Shown here piece by piece: positions 8,629 to 18,615 of a DNA stretch of 64,000 nucleotides. How positions within the stretch are numbered: position 1 is the stretch's first letter; each line of letters starts with the position of its first letter. Position numbers and translations under genes: made by a program. The notes beneath the pieces were generated by a model, which did not search any database, was not told the origin of the DNA, and saw nothing but the letters and a program-made list of their open reading frames with translations. Location of the stretch: positions 62,001 through 126,000 of the forward strand of contig JAHJTV010000087.1 in assembly GCA_018829445.1 (NCBI GenBank), given 5' to 3'. Source of the stretch: a bacterium (lineage in GTDB: Bacteria > SAR324 > XYD2-FULL-50-16).

Positions 8629-9797
8629 AAACGAATAATACCAATATTATGATCGTAGAGGATGAGAGTTTTGTGGCAAAGGATATTGCGGATTGTATGT
8701 TAAAGAAGGGTTTTAATATCTCTGACATTTATGCAACAGGAGAGCAGGCTGTTGAACAAGTGAAACAGTCTGCTCCCAATTTAATTTTTATGGATATCCG
8801 CTTAAAGGGTGACATGAATGGAATTGAAGCAGCCAAACAGATAAACACAATTTCCGACGTGCCGATTATCTTTTTGTCTGCCTATGCGGACAGAGAATTT
8901 ATTGATCAGGCCAAAGAGACCAATGCCTATGCCTACCTTGTAAAACCGTTCAAAGATCAGGATCTGATCACCAATACGGAAATAGCCTTAAGCAGGCATA
9001 GGAAAGAAAAACAATTAAAAAATAATAGCAATGAACGCGAAAAAGTTTCTGAGATGCTTGAGCAGGTAAAAATAACACTGGAGAGAGCTAAAAGAGCAAA
9101 GGAGTCTTTTATTGAACAGATAAGCCATGAAATTAAAACCCCGTTAAATGGCATCATCGGGCCAGCGCAACTATTGATGATGGATCCAAGTCTTTCAAAC
9201 CATCATCAGGAATACCTGATGATGATTCAAAACTCCTGCCTTTGGTTAGATCGAATTATGACCGATATTCTGGAAATTTGTGAACTGGATGCCAAAAATA
9301 TAACAGTTGTTAATCAACCTTTTAACCTGCGTGGTAATGTCATAGAAATTATTGAGATGATGAGAGTCCAGTCAGAGAAAAAGCATATTCCGCTGGCTTT
9401 GGAAATTGACAAGGAAATCCCCGATGAACTGATCGGTGATTCTGTGAGATTGCGGCAGATACTGGTAAAGTTGCTGGGAAATGCCATCAAATTTACCCGG
9501 GAAGGGAGTATTAAAATCAAAATCAATCATTTTGAAACCGATTACGGTGTATTCATGATAAAATTTGAAATTGAAGATACTGGAATTGGTATTCCCAGAG
9601 AGATGATCGATCATATCTTCGAAAAATTTTCCCGCCTTAACAATAGTTGGAATTCTGAATTTGGTGGACTTGGTTTGGGATTGGCTTCGGCAAAAGCATT
9701 GGTAACATCTTTACACGGGTCAATTCAAGTGGAAAGTTCAAGTGAAAACGGGAGTGTTTTTTCATTTCAGATCCCTTTTTTTAAGGTTGTTCAGTGA
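8625..9797 (+). CDS. Response regulator-histidine kinase hybrid (REC-HisKA-HATPase)
   Basis: A receiver domain spans residues 5-125, with phosphoacceptor Asp57 in FMDIRLKG, the SAYAD switch Ser and the KPF lysine. A coiled linker follows, then HisKA with ISHEIKTPLNG (His168) and a HATPase domain with GGLGLGLA. It is coupled to the membrane kinase by a 4-bp overlap. The probable path is kinase His to Asp57, which would modulate the second kinase core. Neither protein has a DNA-binding or enzymatic output, so the final acceptor must be encoded elsewhere. The protein is soluble, with no membrane segments. Confidence 0.9.
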   Translation: MKTNNTNIMIVEDESFVAKDIADCMLKKGFNISDIYATGEQAVEQVKQSAPNLIFMDIRLKGDMNGIEAAKQINTISDVPIIFLSAYADREFIDQAKETNAYAYLVKPFKDQDLITNTEIALSRHRKEKQLKNNSNEREKVSEMLEQVKITLERAKRAKESFIEQISHEIKTPLNGIIGPAQLLMMDPSLSNHHQEYLMMIQNSCLWLDRIMTDILEICELDAKNITVVNQPFNLRGNVIEIIEMMRVQSEKKHIPLALEIDKEIPDELIGDSVRLRQILVKLLGNAIKFTREGSIKIKINHFETDYGVFMIKFEIEDTGIGIPREMIDHIFEKFSRLNNSWNSEFGGLGLGLASAKALVTSLHGSIQVESSSENGSVFSFQIPFFKVVQ

Positions 9798-10099
9798 AGA
9801 ACATTCATGGAGGTGATTTAATCTCTATGATTCCAAAAGCATTCCATCAACTGTGCTAAGAATTTTCCACTATTATGACGGGATGTTTGTTGCGACCTCT
9901 TTATTACTTTGCCAATTGGTTCCTGAAATTGTGCACATTCTGTTGATGAGGTGATCGTAATACTGTTAGTGGCCAGTTATTTTGTGGCTTCCAATATTTT
10001 TAATTCAAAATCGAGATCAGGCAGTGCACCATCAAACTGGACAATTTCATTTATCACGATTCTCGGAACACCCCCTGACTTTTTTAAATCTGGTTTTTT
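9798..10099. other. Intergenic region between convergent genes
   Basis: No gene of normal length. An unusually good Shine-Dalgarno sequence, GGAGGTGAT at 9809-9817, precedes an ATG at 9827 that opens only ten codons (stop at 9859). I do not call this a gene. The rest shows no clear structure. Confidence 0.3.
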
Positions 10100-12022
10100 T
10101 TACAGTTTTAATCGCTCCTCAGCAGCTTTTATAATTTTATCAAGCATTTCACCATAAGAAATTCCTGCGAGATTTGCCATCTTCGCCAAATGGCCGTCCC
10201 AGCACCAACCTGGATTCGGATTTACTTCAAGCAGTCTGGGCGTCTGGTTACAATCCAACCTCCAGTCAAACCTTGCATAATCTCTGCAGTCCAGACGATT
10301 GAATAGTTTTATACAACTGGCATGTAAAAAACGTTCGGTTTCTTCCGAGATATTTGCAGGAATTGATGTTATTTTGAAGTAGGGTGAATCCGGTTGCCAT
10401 TTTGCTTCATATCCGCAGATTTTTGGCAAATCAGGAGGAAGCTCAGAATAGTCCTCTTCAATAATAGGAAGAATAAAATAGGAATCAGGCGGATTTCCGA
10501 TAATGCCTACACTGATATCTTGACCTGTAAGGTATTTCTCAACAAGAATCGGTTTATCATAACCGACACGTTTGCGAACAAGCAAAAGTGCTTTCTCAAG
10601 ATCACCAAGCGTATGACAGACGCTGTTCTGGGTTATTCCTATGCTCGAATCTCCAAAATTCGGTTTAACGATGACAGGAAAGTCTATCTGCAGCTCAATA
10701 AACGTTGTATCATCCGGTTTAATGAAAAATGCATGTGGGGTCGGAATATCCATCTCATTGGCAACACCTCTCACCAGTGACTTGTCGAAACAATATGAGA
10801 GGCATTGGGGGGTTCCCCCGGTATAAGGCATTTTAAATATTTCCAGGAGTGAAGGCACATGCAATTCTTTGGTGGCATCGTTGTTGAACCCTTCATCACA
10901 AAGATTGAATACCAAATCTGTCTTATCTTTTGATTTAATGAGATCTTTAACAAGGGTATCGTGCTGATCAAGAAATACAAATTTATAGTCAGGCAGCTTT
11001 GATAATGCTTTTTTCAGCTCATTAATTGTGTACATGTCATCATCATCAAAACTGTTGTTTGGCTTAACAATATCGAATTTTCCGGGGTCACCCATTACCA
11101 CAACAAGCTGCTTAACAGACTTTTTAAGAATACTGATCTTGGACCAATTTTTAACTGCAGAAGCGGTAACAATTATTCGTTTTTCCATCATTCCCAAATC
11201 CTGATTCCTTTTAGAATCGACCTTCAACTCTGAATGGAATTCAGTTTTTGAGAAACCGGATTCATCAAGTAAATCCCGAATGCTATCCGCACTATATAAT
11301 CTCTCGGCGTAAAACTGATCGGCTACAACGCCTTTGCGGGTATTTGTTATTACCTCCCTTGAGATAAGCCTTTCCTGATTGGACGATAATGATCGTTCTC
11401 GATTAACGAAATAATCTTTATCAATCCATTCCCAGCTCCGGGACTGGAAATTTTGTTTCATATAGGACCCGTCTGTAAGGTCAATTAAGAGTTTCCCACC
11501 CGGTTTTAGTACGCGCATGATCTCTCGGAGGACTTTCAAATCATCCTGGGTTGATTCGAAATAGCCAAAACTATTACCGAGAATTAGAACATAATCAAAT
11601 GTATCCACGGGAAAAGAAAGCTTTCTGGCATCTCCTTCCTTGAAGGCTATTTTAAAACGCTCGTTCTTATTTATGGCTCGCGCCCGAGTAATTAAATAGT
11701 GAGACCGGTCCAAGCCAACCATGTCTGAAAAACCGCGTTTTGCCAATTCAAGTAAATGCCTCCCTTGGCCACAACAAACATCAAGTATTTTACTCTCCTT
11801 TGTAGGGGAAAGAATACTCAGCAGTAGGTCTATTTCCGTTTTCGTGATGTTTTCATCTTCCACAACATCACCATCCGTTCTAAGATAATTGGCGTTGAAG
11901 ATTTCTCGCCACCAGTCACTTTTTACATAACTTTCAAGATTTTCCACAGGACCGATCGTCTGAATCAACTCACTTCTACGTGATTTCTTTTCCGATGTTT
12001 TCGGTGTTTTTACTTTTTTCAT
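10100..12022 (-). CDS. SAM methyltransferase fused to D-Ala-D-Ala ligase-like ATP-grasp domain
   Basis: The N-terminal half (about residues 40-300) is a class I methyltransferase with SAM motif LDVCCGQGRH and a later VLKPGGKLLIDLTDG strand. The C-terminal half (about 310-640) is an ATP-grasp ligase of the D-Ala-D-Ala ligase type, with PYTGGTPQ, the KPNFGDSSIG nucleotide loop and the metal-binding ending EVNPNPG. Such ligases join a carboxylate to an amine through acyl-phosphate. A single chain could methylate and ligate one small peptide-like substrate. ATG 12022 has GGAG eight bases upstream. It stands alone, with divergent or convergent neighbours of unrelated function. The substrate is unknown. 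Confidence 0.85.
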   Translation of the reverse strand: MKKVKTPKTSEKKSRRSELIQTIGPVENLESYVKSDWWREIFNANYLRTDGDVVEDENITKTEIDLLLSILSPTKESKILDVCCGQGRHLLELAKRGFSDMVGLDRSHYLITRARAINKNERFKIAFKEGDARKLSFPVDTFDYVLILGNSFGYFESTQDDLKVLREIMRVLKPGGKLLIDLTDGSYMKQNFQSRSWEWIDKDYFVNRERSLSSNQERLISREVITNTRKGVVADQFYAERLYSADSIRDLLDESGFSKTEFHSELKVDSKRNQDLGMMEKRIIVTASAVKNWSKISILKKSVKQLVVVMGDPGKFDIVKPNNSFDDDDMYTINELKKALSKLPDYKFVFLDQHDTLVKDLIKSKDKTDLVFNLCDEGFNNDATKELHVPSLLEIFKMPYTGGTPQCLSYCFDKSLVRGVANEMDIPTPHAFFIKPDDTTFIELQIDFPVIVKPNFGDSSIGITQNSVCHTLGDLEKALLLVRKRVGYDKPILVEKYLTGQDISVGIIGNPPDSYFILPIIEEDYSELPPDLPKICGYEAKWQPDSPYFKITSIPANISEETERFLHASCIKLFNRLDCRDYARFDWRLDCNQTPRLLEVNPNPGWCWDGHLAKMANLAGISYGEMLDKIIKAAEERLKL

Positions 12023-12384
12023 CTTTTGTCTCCAGTTTTACATGGTTAGATAGGCAATCCGTAATTGCTTTTTGTTTGTTTTAATCAACATCGGAGTATA
12101 CTTAGAACCTGCCGTTAGTGAATTAAGATAGTAAGTATTTTGGTTTCAAGAGTCAAGAAATACTCACAATTTTAAGAAGATCTGAATCGAAATCTGAGGA
12201 GGGAATTTTTAAAATACGGAAAAATTTTAGGAAAGTGTTATTTGACAGTCAATTAGTACCTTGTTTGGTATATAGTATAAACTTACTTCCAAATTTGAAT
12301 TCAAGGTTTCTTCTTTAATCGGACTACATCAGTTTATTACATTCTACCGATTAGCAACTTATCCCCTTCAGGGTATTACCATCG
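12023..12384. other. Intergenic region between the fusion gene and vgrG
   Basis: AT-rich; no gene, no strong hairpin. It should hold the minus-strand promoter of the methyltransferase/ATP-grasp gene, but no box pair stands out. A plus-strand TTGACA at 12242 has no gene downstream and is ignored. Confidence 0.3.
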
Positions 12385-14400
12385 TCAATTTATTTTTGAC
12401 AACAAGCCTTTAATATTGAACGATTTTGTTTCATTTGTACTGGTTTCCTTGACTTTCTGTATTTGAAACAGGGTTTCGGTTTGAACTTTCTGGGCATCGT
12501 TTATGATACCCCCATTAGATATATTGGTCATGGCAAGTTTCGCGTCGTTTTCCACCTTTTTCCCGGTGTTTCCCACTGCCCTTAATGCGGTATTTGCAAG
12601 TAAAGTGTCAGCATTCCCTTTGATACCGGCCCCGGCTTCATTATCCACTGCCAGTATGGCTGTATTGGTTACAGAGCAACCCGCCATATTGTTAATCAGT
12701 CCACCGGCAATATCGACAACACCTCCCAGGGCCATATTGCTGATGCTTCTGCCTGCCGTATTGTTTATTGAAGACAGGGTCAGGTTAACAATATTGCCAC
12801 CAGCCCTGACTTTTATATTCTTTCTCACGATGATATTAACCTTTTTAGCCTGAACGTAGATATTATCCTTTACCTTTACTGTCAGGTTTCCTCCGACAGT
12901 TACATTCAGGTCTTTTTTGGCCTGCAGATCAAGGGATTGCGAACCGGGGGAATCGTCAAAGCAGATTTCATTGGAATCGGAATCACTGCTGCTCTTGATT
13001 GTGCTTACATAGGGTTTGGAGTTGGCAGTTGTGGGCGGGGTTCTTTCATTTGAGTAAACGCTGCCGGTGATGATAGGCTTTTCCGGATCACCGTTTTCAT
13101 ATACAACGGTGACTTCCTCCCCAACACGAGGCGTAAAAATAAATCCTCTTAATCCTCCTGAATATGGACTAGCCACACGGACAAAAGCAGCTGTTTTCAA
13201 AGCATCTTGTTGATGACGATGATTCCAGTGAAAATGGATCTTTACCCGTCCCAGCTTATCTGTTACGACCTTTCCCGTCCCGGCATCGCCCACAACCATT
13301 GCTGTTTGAAATCCCGTAATCACAGGTTTATAAATCGTTTCATCCCGCAACCTGAAAAACTGTTTTGATGACGGAGCGACCATGAAGGTATTTTTATAAC
13401 TCTCCTCTTTGGCGTTGATTTTCAGGTTGGTAATGATGAATTTTTTCCCATTAAGCTCCGGCAAACGAGAGGCGTTTAATGTAAATCGAAAGCCGGCAAC
13501 AAACCCCCTCAAAGTTGATTCACCTGAGTACCTGGTTTGATGAGCCTCAATTGCCATCATATTTTTATCCGATTTATCTTCTCCCTCCTGCCTGGAGCTA
13601 AAACTATTTGAATAGTCATAAGATTTTAAGCGGGAGTTTTTATTCCGAATCGATTTTAGTATATTTTTAACCGGAGGATTTTCCCAAAAATAGGAAGAGA
13701 CCAGGTGCTCTTTGACCGGGAGAAAACTGCTTTCTCGGCAGAACTGTTGAATTGCATCATATTGGCCTCCCATTGATGAGGCTGATAGTTCGGGTAGTGC
13801 AAAAGAGTCGTCGGTGAAAACCAGGGTATGCCATTTCTCCGAATGATCAAAATACCAGAGTATGTGATCTTCGAAACAGAGTCGTTTGGCAAAGTTGGCC
13901 AATGTCTCATTATAAATTACCGCATACTCGCGACGTGGCAGCTTATTCCTCAGTTTGAATTTAAAATCCCTGAACCCCAATTCCTCAAAAAGATCAGACA
14001 GTATGGTTTTTGTGTTATTTCCACCTTTTTGAAATACTCTGCAGTCTTTTGCGGTTGCCAGTTGCCTTAACCAGGAACCGATCTCTATTTCATATTGCCA
14101 GATTTCCGGATGCAATGGTGCCTTATATACTCCCATTTCCTTAAGCTTATAGATGATTCCGTTGATGAATCTGTTCCCTGCCATCTCATTGCTATCCTTG
14201 AACGATATTTTAACTGTTATACCAGCGCCAACCAATGTTTTTATCTCTTCCACCGATAACCTTTCCAGGGAACTGATTTTAACCTGATAACTGAAGTCGC
14301 CGCAAAGTTCTTCCTGTCCGTTGATATTCTGCACACTGAATTTGCGAGGCCTTTTGATTTTTGAGTCCAGACTTGAATGAATGGTAAGGTATGAGGTCAT
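12385..14400 (-). CDS. vgrG: VgrG/TssI type VI secretion spike protein (third of three)
   Basis: A 671-residue VgrG. Residues 1-370 are the gp27-like base, with the YLTIHSSLDS start shared with its two neighbours and the conserved CRVFQKGG segment. Then comes the gp5-like OB fold (GKVVTDKLGRVKIHFHW, about 378-395, and GEEVTVVYENGDPEKP). From about residue 540 the chain becomes an octapeptide repeat with consensus N-x-A-x-x-x-(I/V)-x, the register expected of a gp5-type triple-stranded beta-helix needle. No effector domain is attached. It lies 83 bp after the second vgrG. No PAAR, adaptor or other type VI genes are in the window. Confidence 0.92.
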   Translation of the reverse strand: MTSYLTIHSSLDSKIKRPRKFSVQNINGQEELCGDFSYQVKISSLERLSVEEIKTLVGAGITVKISFKDSNEMAGNRFINGIIYKLKEMGVYKAPLHPEIWQYEIEIGSWLRQLATAKDCRVFQKGGNNTKTILSDLFEELGFRDFKFKLRNKLPRREYAVIYNETLANFAKRLCFEDHILWYFDHSEKWHTLVFTDDSFALPELSASSMGGQYDAIQQFCRESSFLPVKEHLVSSYFWENPPVKNILKSIRNKNSRLKSYDYSNSFSSRQEGEDKSDKNMMAIEAHQTRYSGESTLRGFVAGFRFTLNASRLPELNGKKFIITNLKINAKEESYKNTFMVAPSSKQFFRLRDETIYKPVITGFQTAMVVGDAGTGKVVTDKLGRVKIHFHWNHRHQQDALKTAAFVRVASPYSGGLRGFIFTPRVGEEVTVVYENGDPEKPIITGSVYSNERTPPTTANSKPYVSTIKSSSDSDSNEICFDDSPGSQSLDLQAKKDLNVTVGGNLTVKVKDNIYVQAKKVNIIVRKNIKVRAGGNIVNLTLSSINNTAGRSISNMALGGVVDIAGGLINNMAGCSVTNTAILAVDNEAGAGIKGNADTLLANTALRAVGNTGKKVENDAKLAMTNISNGGIINDAQKVQTETLFQIQKVKETSTNETKSFNIKGLLSKIN

Positions 14401-14483
14401 TTTTTTTGGAATTCGGGTTATAAATTAAAGAAGACTGCCGCACTCAACTGGATATTTAATGAGATATGGCATGAATTATTCCG

Positions 14484-16502
14484 CTAAGGCCCAACCTTGG
14501 TATCACCTATCACCATAAAGGTCTCAGCTTCTGACATACTCACCAGTGAGGTCTTGTTTTCTTTTATTTTTCCTTTGTTCACCAGATCCTTGGATGCATT
14601 GTTTAAAATCGCAAGGGCTGCCTTGTTTTCAACTTTGTCTTCTCCTGCGTTAATAACATTTGAGGCGGTGTTCAATAATAACAGTTTTGATTCGTTTACA
14701 ATTTCCGCCTTTGTTTTTTGTACAATGCCTAATACCGAAGTATTGGCAATCAATGCTCCTGCCAGGTTTGTCAAGATCCCCCCGGCAGCCTGGTAAACAA
14801 TTCCGGCTGCCGCATTCATAATGTTTTTTCCGGCAGTATTTGTGAAACACTGTGCTGCCAAACCAATAATTGTTGCCAACGACATGTTGTTTATCTCTTT
14901 GCCCGCCTTGATATCAACACCCGTTGTTGCAGTTATATAAGTTCCGGTAGATTCAATTTTTGCATCCTTTACCACATCAACGGTCATTTTGTTGTTAACC
15001 GAGATGTTCATTTTCTTTTTCGCTATAATTTCCAGATTTTCTGCTCCCGGCTTATCAAAAAACATGACTTGGTTGGAATCGGAATCTTTGGTTGTTTTTA
15101 TTATGCTCTTGAATGACTCCATACTTGGCTGAAACGGGGGTGGATTATTACTTGAATATACGCTTCCGATAATAATAGGCTTATCCGGATTTCCATCTTC
15201 ATAATTGATTACCACTTCTTCTCCTTCGCGGGGATTGAAGAGGAATCCGCGTTTGTTTCCCGCTATCGGCATGGCAACTCTGATCCAAGCCGAAGTCTGT
15301 TTGGAATCTTGTGACAGATGGCGGGTCCAGTGAAATTGTACCTGAATCCTGCCCAGGCGATCCACCTGCACTGACCCTTTTTCACCATGGCCGACAACAA
15401 AAGCGGTCTGAGTGCCTTTTATGAGTGGTTTTTCGATTGTATTGTCCTGATTTGGAATTAAACGTTGGCTGGCTGGGACAGCCCAAAAGGAGTTTGTATA
15501 ATCTTCGTCCGTGGCTTTGATCTCCAAAGTTTTAACCAGATACTTTTTCTCTGAAAGATCGGGTAACACGGGGGCATTTAATACTATATTTTCACCAGCT
15601 TTAAGCGCTCTTACCGTTGACTCTCCAAAATAGGTTGTAACATCGGATTCGACTACTGCACAACGCTGTTCAACTCTCTCCTCACCTGCACTTCTGTCTT
15701 CAAAACAATATTGGTACTCATAATGGTTCAGGGTTCCCTTTTCGCCCTTGATATCTTTTAATACATTCTTTACAGGCTGATTTTCCCAGTCATAAGATCC
15801 GACGGTGTAGCCTTTTACGGGATTGTGTTGCTCCACTTTACAAAAGCTTTTGATCGTGTCCCGTTTTGCTGTGGAATCGATATTGAGTGAAGGTAGATCG
15901 CGTGAATCATTGTGGATAACCATAACATGTTTGTTTTCGAAATGTTCGAAATTCCATATCAGGCCATCCTCATAAAGGATTCTGCGGATGTAATTACTAA
16001 GGGATTCGTTGTATATTGATGAATAATCGAGTCTCGGAGCATTAATGTTTTTCTCCAGGCGGATATCGTGAATATCCAGTTCATAAAGCAAGTCTTGAAT
16101 AATGGTAGTACTGCGATTGCCTGCTTTCTGAAAAATGCGACAGTCTCTGACAAACTCAAGTTTTCGTAACCATGAGGAAATTTCAATTTCGTAATTCCAG
16201 ATAACGGTGCGATGCATTAAACGTTGTGCCCCTTGTTCTATAATCTGAAAAACAACCCCGTTAATGAACCTGTTTTGATATTTCAGTTTTGAGTCTGTAT
16301 AACCGATTTTTACTGTAATTGATTTTCCGATGAGATCATTCAACTCTTTATCGGACAGTCGTTCCAATGAGCTGACTTTAAGTTTGAAAGAGAAATCCTT
16401 GCAGATCCCCTCTTGCCCGCCAAGATGGTGCAGATAGAATTTACGCTCTCTTCGGACCTTTGAATCAAAAGGTGTATGAAGTGTTAAATAGTTTTTTCCC
16501 AT
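14484..16502 (-). CDS. vgrG: VgrG/TssI type VI secretion spike protein (second of three)
   Basis: Same architecture as its neighbours: gp27-like base, OB fold around GSVQVDRLGRIQVQFHW, then NPREGEEVVINYEDGNPDKP and a long octad-repeat needle (units such as NTAGKNIM, NLAGALIA). The ATG at 16502 is chosen because it aligns the protein start (MGKNYLTLHT) with the two paralogues; a TTG at 16526 would add eight lysine/isoleucine-rich residues. No Shine-Dalgarno is obvious. The final 30 residues (ending MVIGDTKVGP) differ from the other two copies and may bind a distinct tip protein or cargo. No toxin domain seen. Confidence 0.9.
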   Translation of the reverse strand: MGKNYLTLHTPFDSKVRRERKFYLHHLGGQEGICKDFSFKLKVSSLERLSDKELNDLIGKSITVKIGYTDSKLKYQNRFINGVVFQIIEQGAQRLMHRTVIWNYEIEISSWLRKLEFVRDCRIFQKAGNRSTTIIQDLLYELDIHDIRLEKNINAPRLDYSSIYNESLSNYIRRILYEDGLIWNFEHFENKHVMVIHNDSRDLPSLNIDSTAKRDTIKSFCKVEQHNPVKGYTVGSYDWENQPVKNVLKDIKGEKGTLNHYEYQYCFEDRSAGEERVEQRCAVVESDVTTYFGESTVRALKAGENIVLNAPVLPDLSEKKYLVKTLEIKATDEDYTNSFWAVPASQRLIPNQDNTIEKPLIKGTQTAFVVGHGEKGSVQVDRLGRIQVQFHWTRHLSQDSKQTSAWIRVAMPIAGNKRGFLFNPREGEEVVINYEDGNPDKPIIIGSVYSSNNPPPFQPSMESFKSIIKTTKDSDSNQVMFFDKPGAENLEIIAKKKMNISVNNKMTVDVVKDAKIESTGTYITATTGVDIKAGKEINNMSLATIIGLAAQCFTNTAGKNIMNAAAGIVYQAAGGILTNLAGALIANTSVLGIVQKTKAEIVNESKLLLLNTASNVINAGEDKVENKAALAILNNASKDLVNKGKIKENKTSLVSMSEAETFMVIGDTKVGP

Positions 16503-16556
16503 TTTGATTTTAATTTTGAAAGCCAAATTTGCATTTAGAGGTTTTCATTTGCGTTG

Positions 16557-18590
16557 CTACCCGTCATTGATAACCATGTTTCCCTTATCCTTAATCATCA
16601 AAGCCTGGCTTGTTTGTTCCTTATCAAAGTCGTTGGTTTCATTTTTTGCATTGGTCACGATTGCCAACGTTGCGTTCTGGTTAACTTTTTTTGCAGACGA
16701 ATTATTGATCAGATCCATCGCGGTATTTGCTACAATCATACCGATATTTTTGACCCCATTCCCTCCGTTTACATCCACATCTCCCGCTGTTGTATTAAAT
16801 ATCATGGGTGAGGTGGAAATGGTAAGCCCACCGGATTCACTTTTTACCATACCAATTGCCAGATGTATGATATTGGCGTCAGCTTTATTGTTTTCCAGAC
16901 CACCAACCACGTCCGCCACAACCAGGCCAGTGGTATTGGAAATATCTGTCCCAGCAGTTGAATTGATATCTCCTCCACTCAGGGTTACCACATTCCCGGT
17001 CAGAATGCTGCCTTTTGCCGTTACTTCCAGGTTATCGGCCATGAGAGTTAACTCATCCTCTACATCTATATAAAGGTCGGTTCCCACTTTGATGTTCATA
17101 TCTTTTTTTGCTCTGAACTCAAGCCATTCAGATCCTTCCTTATCATCAAAAACGACTCGATTGGCTCCCATATCTTCATGAGCCTGGATAGCACTTTGAT
17201 AAGGGTTCTCTTCAAGGAATACCGGTGGTCTCTGGTTGCTGGAATAAACCCGGCCAATAATTACGGGTCGATCTATATCACAATCAATAAAAGAAAGTAC
17301 AACCTCATCTCCTATTTTTGGGTTAAAAACAAAGCCTCTCTGAGATCCGGCAGCGGGTACAGCGTTTCTGATAAAAGCCGAGGTGTTATTTGATTCTTTG
17401 GGAGAATGATGATCCCAGTGAAATCTGACTTTAATCCGCCCTTCATGATCGGTTTGTGTTTTTGATGGGCTATCTTTACTACCAACTACAAATGCTGTTT
17501 GAGATCCTTCCACTTGCGGCTTTTTTACCTGGAGCGAAATGGGATAGACATAATCTGCTTTGGCGTTGATTACGGTAAAGCGATTGGTAAAACTCTCCGT
17601 TGTTGCTTCGGTATAAAGATCGGTCACCAGATACTTCTGGTCGTGGAAGTCTTTTAATAGCGGTGCGTTTAATAGAAACCGTTTTCCTGCCGACAATAGT
17701 CGAATAGTAGATGTTCCCTGATACTGCTTTGCTTCATTCAGGATTGATTTTTTCAATCGAGCCACCTTCTCCTCGCCCTCCCCTCGTGAAGCAAAGTTAC
17801 CGGGATATTCGAAACGTCTGAAACGTTTGTTTGCAAGATCAGATGGTTGGTTAACCGTTCTGGCAGGAGGATTTTGATAATCAAAATCCGTCAATTGACA
17901 GCTTTCGACCGGAATATGTACGGATTGATAACAGAATTCCTGAATTCCTTCATGCTCGCCCCAATTCATTGAGTGGATCTCCGGTAACCGGTAAATATCA
18001 TCGAAGAACACCAGGATGTGCCGATTATCCTGGTGTTCGAACCGCCATAAAATCCCCTCATTCTGCAATAACCTGATGATAAAATCAGCAGTTGATTCAT
18101 CATATTGAGTGATATAGTCTCTCCTGGGATAGTTCGATCTGATTTCTGTTTTAAAATCCCTTAACTCAAGTTCTATCAGAAGATCGGTAATAATAGAGAG
18201 GCTGGTATTGCCGTTTTTCTGAAAGATCCGACAATCCTTTACCTGCTTTAACTGTGTAAACCAGGAACCAATGGTCATTTGATAATGCCATATCCCCTTT
18301 ATTAGCGGCACCTTGCTCATGCCAATTTCCTTCAGGTGATATACAATGCCATTAATAAACCGCTGCCCTCTCTTCAGATCTTTTTTTGAAAACCCTATGG
18401 ATAGGGTCACACCACTCCCCAGCATTTGATCGAACTGCTTCTCGGTTAACCGTTCCCGAGAGACGAGATCCAGTACATGCTCAAAATCCATGCAAAGTCC
18501 CTCTCGCCCTTTTAAACCTCTTATAATAAATTTTTCCTTCCCGGAAATCGAATTATCCAGGCCTGTTTTAATTGTCAGGTAGTTTGGCAT
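16557..18590 (-). CDS. vgrG: VgrG/TssI type VI secretion spike protein (first of three)
   Basis: A 677-residue VgrG that is first in the minus-strand trio. The gp27-like base has MPNYLTIKTG at the start and the conserved CRIFQKNGN segment. The OB fold carries TDHEGRIKVRFHWDHH, then NPKIGDEVVLSF. The C-terminal needle is again in octads, but less regular and richer in Gly, Ser and Asp than the other two. Its tail (about 640-677) is charged and unlike theirs. Sequence divergence is high across the whole length, so these are old paralogues, not a recent duplication. Function: trimeric tip of the contractile injection needle. Confidence 0.92.
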   Translation of the reverse strand: MPNYLTIKTGLDNSISGKEKFIIRGLKGREGLCMDFEHVLDLVSRERLTEKQFDQMLGSGVTLSIGFSKKDLKRGQRFINGIVYHLKEIGMSKVPLIKGIWHYQMTIGSWFTQLKQVKDCRIFQKNGNTSLSIITDLLIELELRDFKTEIRSNYPRRDYITQYDESTADFIIRLLQNEGILWRFEHQDNRHILVFFDDIYRLPEIHSMNWGEHEGIQEFCYQSVHIPVESCQLTDFDYQNPPARTVNQPSDLANKRFRRFEYPGNFASRGEGEEKVARLKKSILNEAKQYQGTSTIRLLSAGKRFLLNAPLLKDFHDQKYLVTDLYTEATTESFTNRFTVINAKADYVYPISLQVKKPQVEGSQTAFVVGSKDSPSKTQTDHEGRIKVRFHWDHHSPKESNNTSAFIRNAVPAAGSQRGFVFNPKIGDEVVLSFIDCDIDRPVIIGRVYSSNQRPPVFLEENPYQSAIQAHEDMGANRVVFDDKEGSEWLEFRAKKDMNIKVGTDLYIDVEDELTLMADNLEVTAKGSILTGNVVTLSGGDINSTAGTDISNTTGLVVADVVGGLENNKADANIIHLAIGMVKSESGGLTISTSPMIFNTTAGDVDVNGGNGVKNIGMIVANTAMDLINNSSAKKVNQNATLAIVTNAKNETNDFDKEQTSQALMIKDKGNMVINDG

Positions 18591-18615
18591 ATTTGGCTTT
18601 TAGCGATTAGCAGAT

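Noticed and set aside
9827..9859. Ten-codon ORF after a very strong ribosome binding site
   Set aside because: Too short to support without conservation; could be a chance match.
10394..10780. 128-codon ORF opposite the ATP-grasp domain
   Set aside because: Shadow of the real gene; no ribosome site or family match.
12242..12276. Plus-strand TTGACA with TATA-like sequence
   Set aside because: No plus-strand gene follows; spacing is poor.
12503..12853. Opposite-strand ORF inside vgrG
   Set aside because: It mirrors the octad-repeat coding region, so it is a shadow frame.
12385..18590. Type VI toxin-immunity module next to vgrG
   Set aside because: No effector, immunity, adaptor or PAAR gene is recognisable nearby.
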